In this document: in pieces, positions 1 to 8,770 of the stretch | How the letters are laid out: each line of letters begins with the position of its first letter | Numbering within the stretch: position 1 is the first letter of the stretch | Assembly (NCBI GenBank): GCA_017537345.1 | Contig: JAFYKY010000005.1 | Location: 277,475-341,474 of the forward strand | Length of the DNA: 64,000 nucleotides | Direction of reading: 5' to 3' | Source: Clostridia bacterium | GTDB lineage: Bacteria > Bacillota > Clostridia > Oscillospirales > CAG-382 | Program-made: the position numbers and the translations under genes | Notes under the pieces: model-generated | Database searches by the model: none | What the model saw: only the letters and a program-made list of their open reading frames with translations | What the model was told of the DNA's origin: nothing

Positions 1-911
1 TAGGTTCTACAATCGCTTACACACTTACGGTATCCGGTCTTGCTTCCGAGATCGTTATGATCGACATCAACGGAGAAAAAGCAATGGGCGAAGCTCTGGA
101 TATTCGCCAAGGAACTCCTTTCTGCAGTTCTTGCTCCCTTTACGCAGGCAGCTATGCCGATGCGGTAAATTCCAATATCGTAATCATCACCTCCGGCGTT
201 GGCAGAAAGCCCGGTCAATCAAGACTTGATCTCGCTCAGATCAACGTCAATATTACCAAGACGATCATTCCCGAAATCACTAAATACGCTCCCGATGCAA
301 CTTATATTATCGTGAGCAACCCTGTTGATATACTCACTTACACCTTCTGCAAGTATTCCGGACTTCCCCAGGAACGCATTATCGGTTCCGGTACCATTCT
401 CGATACCGCACGTCTTCGTTCCAGACTTTCCGAATACTATTCCATCAACCAGCAGAACGTACACGCATACGTACTGGGCGAACACGGCGATTCCTGCTTT
501 ATTCCCTGGTCTATCGCAAACATCTCCAACGTTCCCATTCAGGATTACGGCAAGTCCGTTAAGCTTAAGGACTTCCAGTTCCCCGAACTCAACTATGAAG
601 AAGTTGAAGAATACGTTAAGAAATCCGGTGCACGTATCATAAGCCGTAAGGGCGCGACCTTCTATGCGGTTTCCATTTCCGTATGCCACATAGTTAAGTG
701 CCTGCTCAGCGGTATGGATACCACTCTCACCGTTTCCACTATGCTTGACGGCGAATACGGTATAAGCGACGTGTGCCTGAGCCTTCTCAACGTTGTCGGC
801 GCAAAGGGCGCTCACAACAAGGTTATTATTCCTCTTAACGATGCCGAGCTCAAAGCACTTCACCACAGCGCGGATACCCTGAAAGATATCATCCGCAGCG
901 TTAATCTGTAA
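1..911 (+). CDS. Lactate/malate dehydrogenase family protein, malate type predicted (5' partial)
   Basis: NAD-dependent 2-hydroxyacid dehydrogenase of the LDH/MDH family; the reading frame is open from base 3 and the N-terminus lies outside the window. The catalytic His motif GEHGDS and the NPVDILTY segment are present. The substrate-specificity loop reads SGVGRKPGQSR: aligned with lactate dehydrogenases (GANQKPGETR) the residue-102 position is Arg instead of Gln, which in this family favours oxaloacetate/malate over pyruvate/lactate. Fumarase follows after 21 bp, which supports a malate role. The overall framework (GSGTILDTARLR) is LDH-like, so a lactate dehydrogenase remains possible. Confidence 0.85.
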   Translation, partial: GSTIAYTLTVSGLASEIVMIDINGEKAMGEALDIRQGTPFCSSCSLYAGSYADAVNSNIVIITSGVGRKPGQSRLDLAQINVNITKTIIPEITKYAPDATYIIVSNPVDILTYTFCKYSGLPQERIIGSGTILDTARLRSRLSEYYSINQQNVHAYVLGEHGDSCFIPWSIANISNVPIQDYGKSVKLKDFQFPELNYEEVEEYVKKSGARIISRKGATFYAVSISVCHIVKCLLSGMDTTLTVSTMLDGEYGISDVCLSLLNVVGAKGAHNKVIIPLNDAELKALHHSADTLKDIIRSVNL

Positions 912-932
912 TAAAGTACGAGGGTAAACACT

Positions 933-2309
933 ATGGAATACCGTATTGAACATGACTCTATGGGCGAGGTAAAGGTACCCGCCGATAAACTCTGGGGCGC
1001 GCAGACCGAAAGAAGCCACGAAAACTTCGAGATCGGTGTGAATATCGAAACTATGCCCCGTGAAATAACCCACGCGTTCGGAATACTCAAAAAGGCTGCG
1101 GCTATGACCAACGCCGTTCTCCGTCCCGAGAAAATGACCGAAGAAAAGCTTAATGCAATCTCTCTCGCTTGCGACGAGGTTATAAGCGGTTCTTTGAACG
1201 ATCATTTCCCTCTCGTTGTTTGGCAGACCGGCTCCGGTACACAGTCCAATATGAACGTTAACGAAGTTGTTGCAAACCGCGGTAACATTATCGCAGGTAA
1301 AAAGCTTCTTCACCCCAATGACGATATCAATATGAGCCAGTCCTCCAACGATACCTTCCCCACCGCTATGCATATCGCGGCTGTTTCCGTTATCGAGGAC
1401 AAGCTTATTCCCGCCGCAGAAACTCTTATCGCTACCTTTGTACGTCTTGAAAAAGAAAACGAAGGCATTGTAAAGAGCGGACGTACCCACCTTCAGGACG
1501 CTACTCCCATTACCTTCAGTCAGGAGATAAGCGGTTGGAGAAGCAGTCTTGAACGTGACGTAGAGCTTCTTAATGTTGCTGTTAAGCCTCTTTACGAGCT
1601 GGCATTGGGCGGCACCGCAGTAGGTACCGGACTCAACGCTCCCAAGGGCTTTTCCGAACTGGTTGCAGAAAACGTAGGCAAGCTTACCGGCAAGCCTTTC
1701 GTTACCGCAGCAAACAAGTTCCACGCTCTTACCTCCAAGGATGAATTGGTATTCGCTCACGGCGCTATCAAGGCTCTCGCTTGCGATATGATGAAGATCG
1801 CAAACGATATCCGTTGGCTGGCAAGCGGTCCCAGAGACGGTTTGGGTGAAATCTTTATTCCCGAAAACGAACCCGGTTCCTCTATAATGCCCGGTAAGGT
1901 TAACCCCACCCAGTGCGAAGCTGTTACCATGGTAGCTGTTCAGGTAATGGGTAATGACGTTGCAGTTGGTATGGCAGCTTCTCAGGGCAACTTTGAGCTT
2001 AACGTATTTATGCCCGTTTGCATTTACAACTTCCTTCAGTCCGGCAGATTGTTGGCAGAGGCTATTCTTTCCTTCAACAAGAACTGCGCTGTTGGAATTA
2101 AGGCAAACAAGGAAAAGATGCACCACAATCTTCACAACTCTCTTATGCTGGTTACCGCTCTTAACCCCTATATCGGTTACGAAAATGCGGCAAAGACTGC
2201 AAAGAAGGCGTTTAAAGACAATATCACTCTCAAAGAAGCCTGCGTAGAGCTGGGCTTCCTTACCCCTGAAAAATTTGACGAGGTATTCCACCCCGAAAAA
2301 ATGGTTTAA
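933..2309 (+). CDS. fumC: Class II fumarate hydratase
   Basis: Interconverts malate and fumarate in the cytoplasm, without an iron-sulfur cluster. At 458 aa it has the usual length for the class II (FumC) family. The fumarase/aspartase signature [12 protein letters not shown] is present near residue 310, and the active-site segments [11 protein letters not shown] and [11 protein letters not shown] are intact. Aspartase is the close alternative, but the position between a malate-dehydrogenase-like gene and Hdr/fumarate-reductase-like genes favours fumarase. It is the second gene of the long redox operon; the next start lies 13 bp downstream. Confidence 0.93.
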   Translation: MEYRIEHDSMGEVKVPADKLWGAQTERSHENFEIGVNIETMPREITHAFGILKKAAAMTNAVLRPEKMTEEKLNAISLACDEVISGSLNDHFPLVVWQTGSGTQSNMNVNEVVANRGNIIAGKKLLHPNDDINMSQSSNDTFPTAMHIAAVSVIEDKLIPAAETLIATFVRLEKENEGIVKSGRTHLQDATPITFSQEISGWRSSLERDVELLNVAVKPLYELALGGTAVGTGLNAPKGFSELVAENVGKLTGKPFVTAANKFHALTSKDELVFAHGAIKALACDMMKIANDIRWLASGPRDGLGEIFIPENEPGSSIMPGKVNPTQCEAVTMVAVQVMGNDVAVGMAASQGNFELNVFMPVCIYNFLQSGRLLAEAILSFNKNCAVGIKANKEKMHHNLHNSLMLVTALNPYIGYENAAKTAKKAFKDNITLKEACVELGFLTPEKFDEVFHPEKMV

Positions 2310-2322
2310 CGGAGGTTTGCTG

Positions 2323-3111
2323 ATGAAAGTAAGTTACTTCCCCGGCTGTACCTTGAAGAACAAGGCAAAGCAACTCGATATATATGCCCGCAAATGCGCA
2401 GAAGTGTTGGGAATCACACTTGAGGAGATAGAAGCATGGCAGTGCTGCGGCGGTGTGTTCACCACATCCCGTGACGAAGTCGCCACAAAGCTTTCCTCTG
2501 TACGCGCATTGCAGGAAGCGAAAGAAAAAGAGCAGGTTCTGGTATCCGTTTGCTCCGCTTGCCACAACGTGATCAAGCAGACAAACCACGCAATGCAGAA
2601 TGATACCGAATTTGCAGACAGAGTTAACCGCTACAACGGCGTTGAGTACGATGGAAGCACAAAGGTATATCATTATCTTGAAATGCTCCGCGATCTCGTT
2701 GGCATGGAAAAGATAAAGGAAAAGGTTGTTAACCCCTTAAAGGGCGAAAAGATTGCCGCATATTACGGCTGTCTGTTGCTCCGTCCCAATTCCGTTATGC
2801 AGATGGATGACCCTGAAACCCCCACTATTATTGAAGATATTATAAAAGCTATGGGCGGCGAGCCCGTTATATATCCCTACCGCAACGAATGCTGCGGCGG
2901 ATACGTGACTATGGATGACCCCAAGTTTGCGCAGAAGAAGAGCGAAAACGTTGTTGTGAGCGCTAAAAACGGCGGCGCTTCCAGAATTATCACCGCTTGC
3001 CCCTTGTGCAAATATAATCTTGACAAGCAGGCGTCCGATATTCCCGTAGTATATCTTACCGAGCTTCTTGCAGAGGCTTTGGGTGTAAAGGAGGATGGGG
3101 ATGAACAATAA
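2323..3111 (+). CDS. hdrB: Heterodisulfide reductase subunit B-like protein (two CCG domains)
   Basis: HdrB-type subunit carrying the noncubane [4Fe-4S] clusters that reduce disulfides in methanogen heterodisulfide reductase. Two complete cysteine-rich CCG modules are visible: PGC, then QCCGG, then CSACH; and YGC, then ECCGG, then CPLC. The start at 2323 (MKVSYFPGC) is chosen because GGAGG lies just upstream; an upstream in-frame start would run into fumC. It overlaps hdrC by 11 bp. In bacteria the natural substrate of HdrB homologues is often unknown. Here a fumarate-reductase-like pair in the same operon suggests HdrB passes electrons to it, which is an inference. Confidence 0.9.
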   Translation: MKVSYFPGCTLKNKAKQLDIYARKCAEVLGITLEEIEAWQCCGGVFTTSRDEVATKLSSVRALQEAKEKEQVLVSVCSACHNVIKQTNHAMQNDTEFADRVNRYNGVEYDGSTKVYHYLEMLRDLVGMEKIKEKVVNPLKGEKIAAYYGCLLLRPNSVMQMDDPETPTIIEDIIKAMGGEPVIYPYRNECCGGYVTMDDPKFAQKKSENVVVSAKNGGASRIITACPLCKYNLDKQASDIPVVYLTELLAEALGVKEDGDEQ

Positions 3112-3493
3112 GCTCAAAAACACCCGCGATGAGATCGTTCGCATAAGCGGTGTTAACCCTAAAAAATGTATGAAGTGCGGTAAGTGCACAGCCACTTGCC
3201 CCGCTTTTGATGAGATGGAATACCATCCTCATCAGTTCGTAGCTATGGTTGAGAACGGCGATATCCAGCCTTTGCTGGAATCCGAGTCCCTTTACCGCTG
3301 TCTTTCCTGCTTTGCCTGCGTTGACAGATGCCCCAGAGGCGTTGAACCCGCAAAGCTTGTTGAGGCAGTAAGACTTACCGTTATACGCCAAAAAGGCGGC
3401 AACCATTTAAAGACAGACGATATTCCCGCCCTTTTGGATGAGAATATCCCTCAGCAGGCGTTGGTAAGCGCCCTGAGAAAATACGCCAAGTAA
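3101..3493 (+). CDS. hdrC: Heterodisulfide reductase subunit C-like ferredoxin
   Basis: Small electron-transfer subunit with two [4Fe-4S] motifs, CMKCGKCTATCP and CLSCFACVDRCP, in the spacing typical of HdrC, which links HdrA to HdrB. About 130 aa. The ATG at 3101 is preferred over the in-frame ATG at 3095 because the AAAGGAGG box ends at 3094, which would leave no spacing for the earlier codon. It lies between hdrB (11-bp overlap) and hdrA (18-bp gap), the canonical BCA grouping. Confidence 0.9.
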   Translation: MNNKLKNTRDEIVRISGVNPKKCMKCGKCTATCPAFDEMEYHPHQFVAMVENGDIQPLLESESLYRCLSCFACVDRCPRGVEPAKLVEAVRLTVIRQKGGNHLKTDDIPALLDENIPQQALVSALRKYAK

Positions 3494-3511
3494 AGGAGGA
3501 GAACAATTACT

Positions 3512-5506
3512 ATGCAAAGAATCGGTGTTTTTGTATGCTGGTGCGGAAGTAACATTGCCGGAACGGTTGACGTGCAGGCTGTTTCCGAAGCGCTGAAGAA
3601 CGAACCCGGCGTTGTTTTCTCCGCCAATTATCAATACATGTGTTCTCAGGCAGGTCAGAATATGATCATCGATGCCGTTAAGGAACACAATCTTACCGGT
3701 ATCGTAGTTTGCTCCTGCTCTCCCAGAATGCACGAAGCTACCTTCCGTAAAACCGCAGCTACCGCAGGTCTTAACCCCTATATGGTAGAGATCGCAAATA
3801 TCCGTGAGCAGTGTTCTTGGGTACATAAGGATATGCTGACCGGTACGGAAAAGGCTATCATTCTCGGTAAAGCCGCAGTTGCAAAGGTTAATCTTAATAC
3901 CCCTCTCGTTGCTGGCGAAACTCCCGTTACAAAGCGTGCTCTGGTTATAGGCGGCGGTATTGCCGGTATCCAGACCGCACTTGATATTGCCGAAGCAGGC
4001 TTCCCCGTAGATATCGTGGAAACCAAGCCCACTATCGGCGGTAAAATGGCTCAGCTTGATAAAACCTTCCCCACTCTTGACTGTGCGGCTTGTATTCTTA
4101 CCCCCAAGATGGTTGATGTTGCACAGAACGAGAATATCCGTATCTTCTCTTACAGCGAAGTAACCGAGGTTAAGGGCTTTGTAGGTAACTTTGACGTTAC
4201 CGTTAAGAAAAAGGCAAGATACGTAAACGAAGATATCTGTACCGGATGCGGCGCTTGCGTTGAAAAGTGCCCCATGAAGAAGGTTCCCAACGAATTCAAT
4301 CTGGGTATGGACAACAGATCCGCTATTTACATTCCCTTTGCTCAGGCAGTACCCAAGGTTGCTACCATCGATCCCAACCACTGCAATATGCTTAAAAACG
4401 GCAGATGCGGTGTTTGCTCTAAGGTATGTGCCGCAGGTGCTATCGACTACAAGCAGCAGGACGAATATATTCAGGAAAAATACGGCGCTATCGTTGTGGC
4501 AACCGGATTTAATCCCATCAGTATGGATAAATTCGACGAATACGCTTACAACCAGTCCAAGGACGTTATTACCTCCCTTGAATTTGAGCGTCTTACCAAC
4601 GCAGCAGGTCCTACCGCAGGCAAGCTGCTCCGTCCTTCTGACCTTAAGCATCCTCACACCATCGTTTTCGTACAGTGTGTAGGCTCCCGTTGCGCATCCT
4701 GCGCCGAAAAAGGCAAGGAATACTGTTCCAAGATTTGCTGTATGTATACTGCAAAGCACGCTATGCTTACCCGTGATAAGTATCCCGATACCGAAGTTTA
4801 CGTTTTCTACATTGACGTAAGAACTCCCGGTAAGAGCTTTGACGAATTCTACCGCCGCGCTGTTGAAGAATACGGCGTACATTATATTAAAGGTATGGTA
4901 GGCAAGGTATTCCCCGAAGGTGATAAGCTTAAAGTTCAGGCGTCCGACCTGCTCAACAACAAACAGCTTCATATAGATGCGGACCTTGTAGTACTTGCCG
5001 CAGCTATTGAGCCCGATAAATCCGCACGTCCTCTTGCTACAATGCTTACCGCAAGTATGGACACCAACGATTTCTTTACCGAAGCACATCCCAAGCTCCG
5101 TCCCGTAGAAAGCCCCACCGCAGGCGTATTCCTTTCCGGTACCTGCCAGGGTCCCAAGGATATTCCCGAAACGGTTTCTCAGGCAAGTGCCGCAGCCGCA
5201 AAGGTAGTATCCCTGCTGGTTAAGGATAAGCTTAAGGGCAACCCCTGCGTTGCAAGCTCCGATGAACTTATGTGTAACGGCTGTTCTTCCTGTGAAAGAG
5301 TATGTCCTTACGGCGCTATCACTTACGAGGACAAGGAATTCCGTATGCCCAACAGAACTGTGGCTATACGCAGAGTTGCAAAGGTCAACCCCGCTGTATG
5401 TCAGGGATGCGGATGCTGTACCGTTGTTTGTCCTTCCGGCGCTATGGATCTGCGCGGATTTGCTAACAGACAAATTATTGCGGAGGTGGATGCAATATGC
5501 AAGTAA
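3512..5506 (+). CDS. hdrA: Heterodisulfide reductase subunit A-like bifurcating flavoprotein
   Basis: FAD- and Fe-S-containing core of Hdr complexes and the site of flavin-based electron bifurcation in characterised systems. At 664 aa it has the usual length. Visible parts: N-terminal HdrA cysteine segment FVCWCGSNIAG; FAD-binding VIGGGIAGIQ near residue 148; the LDCAACILTPKM segment; internal ferredoxin-type motifs CTGCGACVEKCP and CGVCSKVC; and two C-terminal [4Fe-4S] motifs, CNGCSSCERVCP and CQGCGCCTVVCP. AAAGGAGG lies upstream of the start. It overlaps mvhD by 10 bp, so the two are probably translationally coupled. Confidence 0.93.
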   Translation: MQRIGVFVCWCGSNIAGTVDVQAVSEALKNEPGVVFSANYQYMCSQAGQNMIIDAVKEHNLTGIVVCSCSPRMHEATFRKTAATAGLNPYMVEIANIREQCSWVHKDMLTGTEKAIILGKAAVAKVNLNTPLVAGETPVTKRALVIGGGIAGIQTALDIAEAGFPVDIVETKPTIGGKMAQLDKTFPTLDCAACILTPKMVDVAQNENIRIFSYSEVTEVKGFVGNFDVTVKKKARYVNEDICTGCGACVEKCPMKKVPNEFNLGMDNRSAIYIPFAQAVPKVATIDPNHCNMLKNGRCGVCSKVCAAGAIDYKQQDEYIQEKYGAIVVATGFNPISMDKFDEYAYNQSKDVITSLEFERLTNAAGPTAGKLLRPSDLKHPHTIVFVQCVGSRCASCAEKGKEYCSKICCMYTAKHAMLTRDKYPDTEVYVFYIDVRTPGKSFDEFYRRAVEEYGVHYIKGMVGKVFPEGDKLKVQASDLLNNKQLHIDADLVVLAAAIEPDKSARPLATMLTASMDTNDFFTEAHPKLRPVESPTAGVFLSGTCQGPKDIPETVSQASAAAAKVVSLLVKDKLKGNPCVASSDELMCNGCSSCERVCPYGAITYEDKEFRMPNRTVAIRRVAKVNPAVCQGCGCCTVVCPSGAMDLRGFANRQIIAEVDAICK

Positions 5507-5931
5507 ATGAACGCAAGCCTCTTATCGTGGCATTTTGCTGTAACTGGTGTTCCTATGCAGGCGCAGACCTTGCAGGTAACAACCGTTTAAGCTATCCTGC
5601 CGACGTTAAAATTATAAAAGTACCCTGCTCCTGCAGAGTAAATCCTATGTTTATACTCCGTGCATTCCAGAGAGGCGCAGACGGCGTTATCCTTTGCGGA
5701 TGCCACCCCGGCGACTGCCACTACACTTCAGGTAACTATTATACCCGCAGAAGAATGGCATTGCTGTTCTCTATGCTTGACTATCTGGGCATAGAAAAAG
5801 AACGTACCCGTGTTGAATGGGTTTCCGCGGCAGAAGGCGCAAAATTTGCCGCTACTATGAATGATTTTGCTCAGACCGTTGCGGCTTTGGGCGAAAACAA
5901 GAGATTGGAGGATCTGCGATGCAAAAAATAA
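5497..5931 (+). CDS. MvhD/FlxD-like [2Fe-2S] electron-transfer subunit
   Basis: Matches the MvhD/FlxD family (hydrogenase iron-sulfur subunit delta), the [2Fe-2S] adaptor that carries electrons from a donor module into HdrA. At 144 aa it has the usual size. The conserved cysteines are CCNWCSYAG, PCSCR and CGCHPGDCHY. It overlaps hdrA upstream and flxC downstream (13 bp). No hydrogenase large or small subunit is in the operon; instead Flx-type NADH-oxidising subunits follow, so the donor is predicted to be NAD(P)H and not H2. Confidence 0.9.
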   Translation: MQVNERKPLIVAFCCNWCSYAGADLAGNNRLSYPADVKIIKVPCSCRVNPMFILRAFQRGADGVILCGCHPGDCHYTSGNYYTRRRMALLFSMLDYLGIEKERTRVEWVSAAEGAKFAATMNDFAQTVAALGENKRLEDLRCKK

Positions 5932-6896
5932 CACGTGACCTTTTGGTCGAAAAAGCAGTTTCTCTTCTTGAAAACGGCACCGTAGATATGGTTCTGGGCT
6001 GGAAGAAGGGCGAATTCGATTACGATATTACCCCTGCTGTTTTTGCAGACGCAGACAGCCTTAAGGATTTCGTATTTGACGATTTTTGCGGAGCTAATTT
6101 CTCCAAATACCTTATTTCAAATACAAAGAAGACCGCAAGCAAGGTGCTTGTATTTCTCAAGCCCTGCGATACTTACAGCTTTAACCAGCTTCTTACCGAG
6201 CACCGCTTTGACAGAGAAAAGGTTTATGCTGTGGGCATTCCCTGCGACGGAATGGTTGATATCCACAAGATAAGAGCGATTTCCGGCGAAGGTATTGCAA
6301 AGATCGAATGCGGCGAAAAGATTACCGTTTCCACCATTTACGATGAAACCGTAAACATTGAAAAAGCAGACGTTCTTGCAGAGCGTTGTGTAACCTGCAA
6401 GAGCAAAAAGCACGTAGCATACGATGAACTTTTGGGCGAAGACGGCGAAGTGCTTGAATCCGCACGTTTTGACGAAGTTGAAAAGCTTGAAAGCATGACC
6501 GCGGACGAAAGATTTGAATTCTGGCAAGGCGAGCTTTCCCGTTGCATCCGCTGCAACGCTTGCCGTGACGTTTGCCCTGCATGCACCTGCGAAAAGTGCG
6601 TGTTTGATAACCCTGCCTCTCCCGTAGAAAACAAGGCTGCCGCAAACAGCTTTGAAGAAAAAATGTTCCATATTATACGTGCGTTCCACGTCGCAGGACG
6701 TTGCACCGACTGCGGTGAGTGTTCCAGAGTATGCCCTCAGCATATTCCTTTGCACCTGCTTAACAGAAAGTTTATTAAGGATATTGATAACTTCTACGGT
6801 GAATATCAGGCAGGTGAAGAAGTTGGTTCCAGAGCTCCTCTGGTAAACTATACCACCGAGGATCTTGAGCCCGGCGAAGCTGTGGAAGGAAGGTAA
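5919..6896 (+). CDS. FlxC-like 4Fe-4S dicluster protein
   Basis: 325-aa iron-sulfur protein. The N-terminal half has conserved cysteines (FLKPCDTYS, VTCKSK). The C-terminal half carries ferredoxin-type motifs CIRCNACRDVCP with a following CTCEKC, and CTDCGECSRVCP. Its position between MvhD/FlxD and FlxB/FlxA matches the FlxABCD-HdrABC arrangement described in sulfate reducers and other anaerobes, where FlxC is the electron wire. Individual function is assigned from family and order, not from a unique motif. A 5-bp gap separates it from flxB. Confidence 0.78.
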   Translation: MQKITRDLLVEKAVSLLENGTVDMVLGWKKGEFDYDITPAVFADADSLKDFVFDDFCGANFSKYLISNTKKTASKVLVFLKPCDTYSFNQLLTEHRFDREKVYAVGIPCDGMVDIHKIRAISGEGIAKIECGEKITVSTIYDETVNIEKADVLAERCVTCKSKKHVAYDELLGEDGEVLESARFDEVEKLESMTADERFEFWQGELSRCIRCNACRDVCPACTCEKCVFDNPASPVENKAAANSFEEKMFHIIRAFHVAGRCTDCGECSRVCPQHIPLHLLNRKFIKDIDNFYGEYQAGEEVGSRAPLVNYTTEDLEPGEAVEGR

Positions 6897-6901
6897 AGAG
6901 T

Positions 6902-7930
6902 ATGTACAGAATATCTACACAATCTTTAAATACCCTTTTTGAAGAGATCTCCCGTGTTTGCACGCTGTATATCCCTTCCGAAAACAAAAAAGGTGATTCC
7001 GTTTACACCCGCTACGAAGCCGGCGTTGAATATTCAAATAAGCTTAATACCGTAAGAAGCCCCAAAGACTTTTTCTTCCCCCATATGGAAAATCTGATGG
7101 AGTTCAAGACCGAAGGCAAAACAGTTCAGCTTATTGATATCCGCGAGGAAACCGAAGATTTTGTTGTTTTCGGTGTCCGCCCCTGCGATGTTAAGAGCTT
7201 TGAAGTGCTTGATAACGTTTTCCTTAACGAGCCTGTGGATACATATTATAAAAACCGCAGAGAACACGGAGTTATTATATCTCTGGCTTGTAACCGCCCT
7301 GCCGAAACCTGCTTCTGCGGTACCTTCGGTATTGATGCGGCAAAGCCCGAGGGCGACGTGTCCGCTTGGATGACAGAGGGTTATCTCCATCTTAAGCCCA
7401 ACACCGAAAAGGGTGAAAAGCTTGTAAGCGCAATTTCCGGCATTCTTGAAGAGTGCGACGATACAGCAGTTACCGCACTTCAGGAAAACATTAATAATAT
7501 AATGAAGAAACTTCCCCTTGCAAACGTTACCACCGAAAAGTTTGGCGGCGGCAAGACCGAAGAATTCTTTAACGCACCCGAATGGGCAGCTCTTTCCGAA
7601 TCCTGCCTGGGTTGCGGAACCTGCACCTTTGTGTGCCCTACCTGCCAGTGCTACGATATTAAGGATTTTAATACCGGAAAAGGCGTTATAAGATACCGCT
7701 GCTGGGACTCCTGTATGTATTCCGAGTTCACCAAAATGGCTCACGGAAACAACAGACTTTCCCAGAAGGAAAGATTCAGACAGCGCTTTATGCACAAATT
7801 GGTATATTACCCCGAAAACAACAACGGTTTGTTCAGCTGTGTGGGCTGCGGCAGATGTCTTGCAAAATGCCCCATCTCCATGAACATAGTTAAGGTTATG
7901 AAGACTTTGGGAGGTAAAGACAATGGCTGA
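6902..7930 (+). CDS. FlxB-like / anaerobic sulfite reductase subunit A-like ferredoxin
   Basis: 342-aa protein of the AsrA/sulfhydrogenase-beta type. The N-terminal region has VRPCDVKSFEVLD and ACNRPAETCFCG. The C-terminal region has two [4Fe-4S] motifs, CLGCGTCTFVCP and CVGCGRCLAKCP, plus the conserved RCWDSCMYSEFT segment seen in this family. It overlaps the next gene (FlxA-like) by 8 bp. In Flx-Hdr complexes FlxB conveys electrons from the NADH-oxidising flavoprotein. No sulfite reductase catalytic subunit (AsrC) is present, which argues against an Asr role. Confidence 0.82.
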   Translation: MYRISTQSLNTLFEEISRVCTLYIPSENKKGDSVYTRYEAGVEYSNKLNTVRSPKDFFFPHMENLMEFKTEGKTVQLIDIREETEDFVVFGVRPCDVKSFEVLDNVFLNEPVDTYYKNRREHGVIISLACNRPAETCFCGTFGIDAAKPEGDVSAWMTEGYLHLKPNTEKGEKLVSAISGILEECDDTAVTALQENINNIMKKLPLANVTTEKFGGGKTEEFFNAPEWAALSESCLGCGTCTFVCPTCQCYDIKDFNTGKGVIRYRCWDSCMYSEFTKMAHGNNRLSQKERFRQRFMHKLVYYPENNNGLFSCVGCGRCLAKCPISMNIVKVMKTLGGKDNG

Positions 7931-8756
7931 AATTAGAGATCCTCTGATGCCGGTCATCGGCGTGATAACCGACGTCCGTATAGACACACCCGATATCAAA
8001 ACTTTCCGCGTAGTAACTCCCGACGGTAAGAAGGCTTTTGACCACCGTCCCGGACAGTGTGCAATGCTTTCTATCCCCGGTGTCGGCGAAGCTATGTTTT
8101 CTATAACTTCTTCTCCCACAAACACCGAATATATGGAGTTTTCCATTAAAAAGTGCGGTTGTGTTACCGAATGGCTCCATCAGGCAGAGGTAGGACAGCA
8201 GCTTACCATACGCGGTCCTTACGGAAAGCCCTTCCCCGTTGACGATGTATTTGCAGGCAACAACCTTCTGTTTATCGCCGGCGGTGTTGGTCTTGCTCCT
8301 CTCCGTTCCGTTATAAACTACTGCCGTCATTACCGCGATCGTTACGGTAAGATCGACATAGTTTACGGTTCCAGAAGCAAGGACGATCTTTTGGATTATC
8401 AGGAGATCATAAACGAATGGGCAACGGATGCAGGCGTAAACGTACATCTTACCATCGACCGTGAGCAGGAAGGCTGGGACGGACACGTTGGTTTCGTTCC
8501 CAACTACGTTAAGGAACTGGGCTTTACCACAGATAAAATCGCAGTTCTTTGCGGCCCCCCTATAATGATCAAGTTTACTTTGAACGGTCTTTATGAATTA
8601 GGTTTTGACAAAACTCAAATTTACACTACTCTTGAGCTTCGTATGAAGTGCGGTATCGGTAAATGCGGCAGATGCAACGTAGGCAGCAAATACGTTTGCA
8701 AAGACGGCCCCGTTTTCAGATTTGACGAGCTTGACGAACTTCCCGATGAGTATTGA
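7923..8756 (+). CDS. FlxA-like NAD(P)H:acceptor oxidoreductase (FAD, [2Fe-2S])
   Basis: 277-aa ferredoxin-reductase-fold flavoprotein, related to AsrB, sulfhydrogenase gamma and the electron-transfer subunit of dihydroorotate dehydrogenase B. It shows the FAD-binding barrel (RPGQCAML, FSITSSPTN), the nucleotide-binding start FIAGGVGLAPLRS, the CGPP motif near the C-terminal end of the NAD domain, and a terminal [2Fe-2S] cysteine set in MKCGIGKCGRCN. It is predicted to oxidise NADH or NADPH and feed electrons through FlxB, FlxC and FlxD to HdrA. It sits 14 bp before the FrdB-like gene. Confidence 0.88.
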   Translation: MAEIRDPLMPVIGVITDVRIDTPDIKTFRVVTPDGKKAFDHRPGQCAMLSIPGVGEAMFSITSSPTNTEYMEFSIKKCGCVTEWLHQAEVGQQLTIRGPYGKPFPVDDVFAGNNLLFIAGGVGLAPLRSVINYCRHYRDRYGKIDIVYGSRSKDDLLDYQEIINEWATDAGVNVHLTIDREQEGWDGHVGFVPNYVKELGFTTDKIAVLCGPPIMIKFTLNGLYELGFDKTQIYTTLELRMKCGIGKCGRCNVGSKYVCKDGPVFRFDELDELPDEY

Positions 8757-8770
8757 TAAGGAGTATTAAC

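Noticed and set aside
1..911. Plain lactate dehydrogenase annotation
   Set aside because: The specificity residue is Arg and the neighbour is fumarase, so malate is favoured; lactate activity is kept only as an alternative.
219..2291. 690-codon open frame on the minus strand opposite mdh and fumC
   Set aside because: It is antisense to two clear enzymes, has no family motif and no ribosome site; the strong codon bias of the plus strand removes stops on the other.
3407..5473. 688-codon minus-strand open frame opposite hdrA
   Set aside because: Same effect: antisense shadow of a well-supported gene with complete HdrA motifs.
6902..8756. Anaerobic sulfite reductase AsrA/AsrB
   Set aside because: The two proteins resemble AsrA and AsrB, but no catalytic AsrC is present and the genes lie in an Hdr operon, matching FlxB/FlxA.
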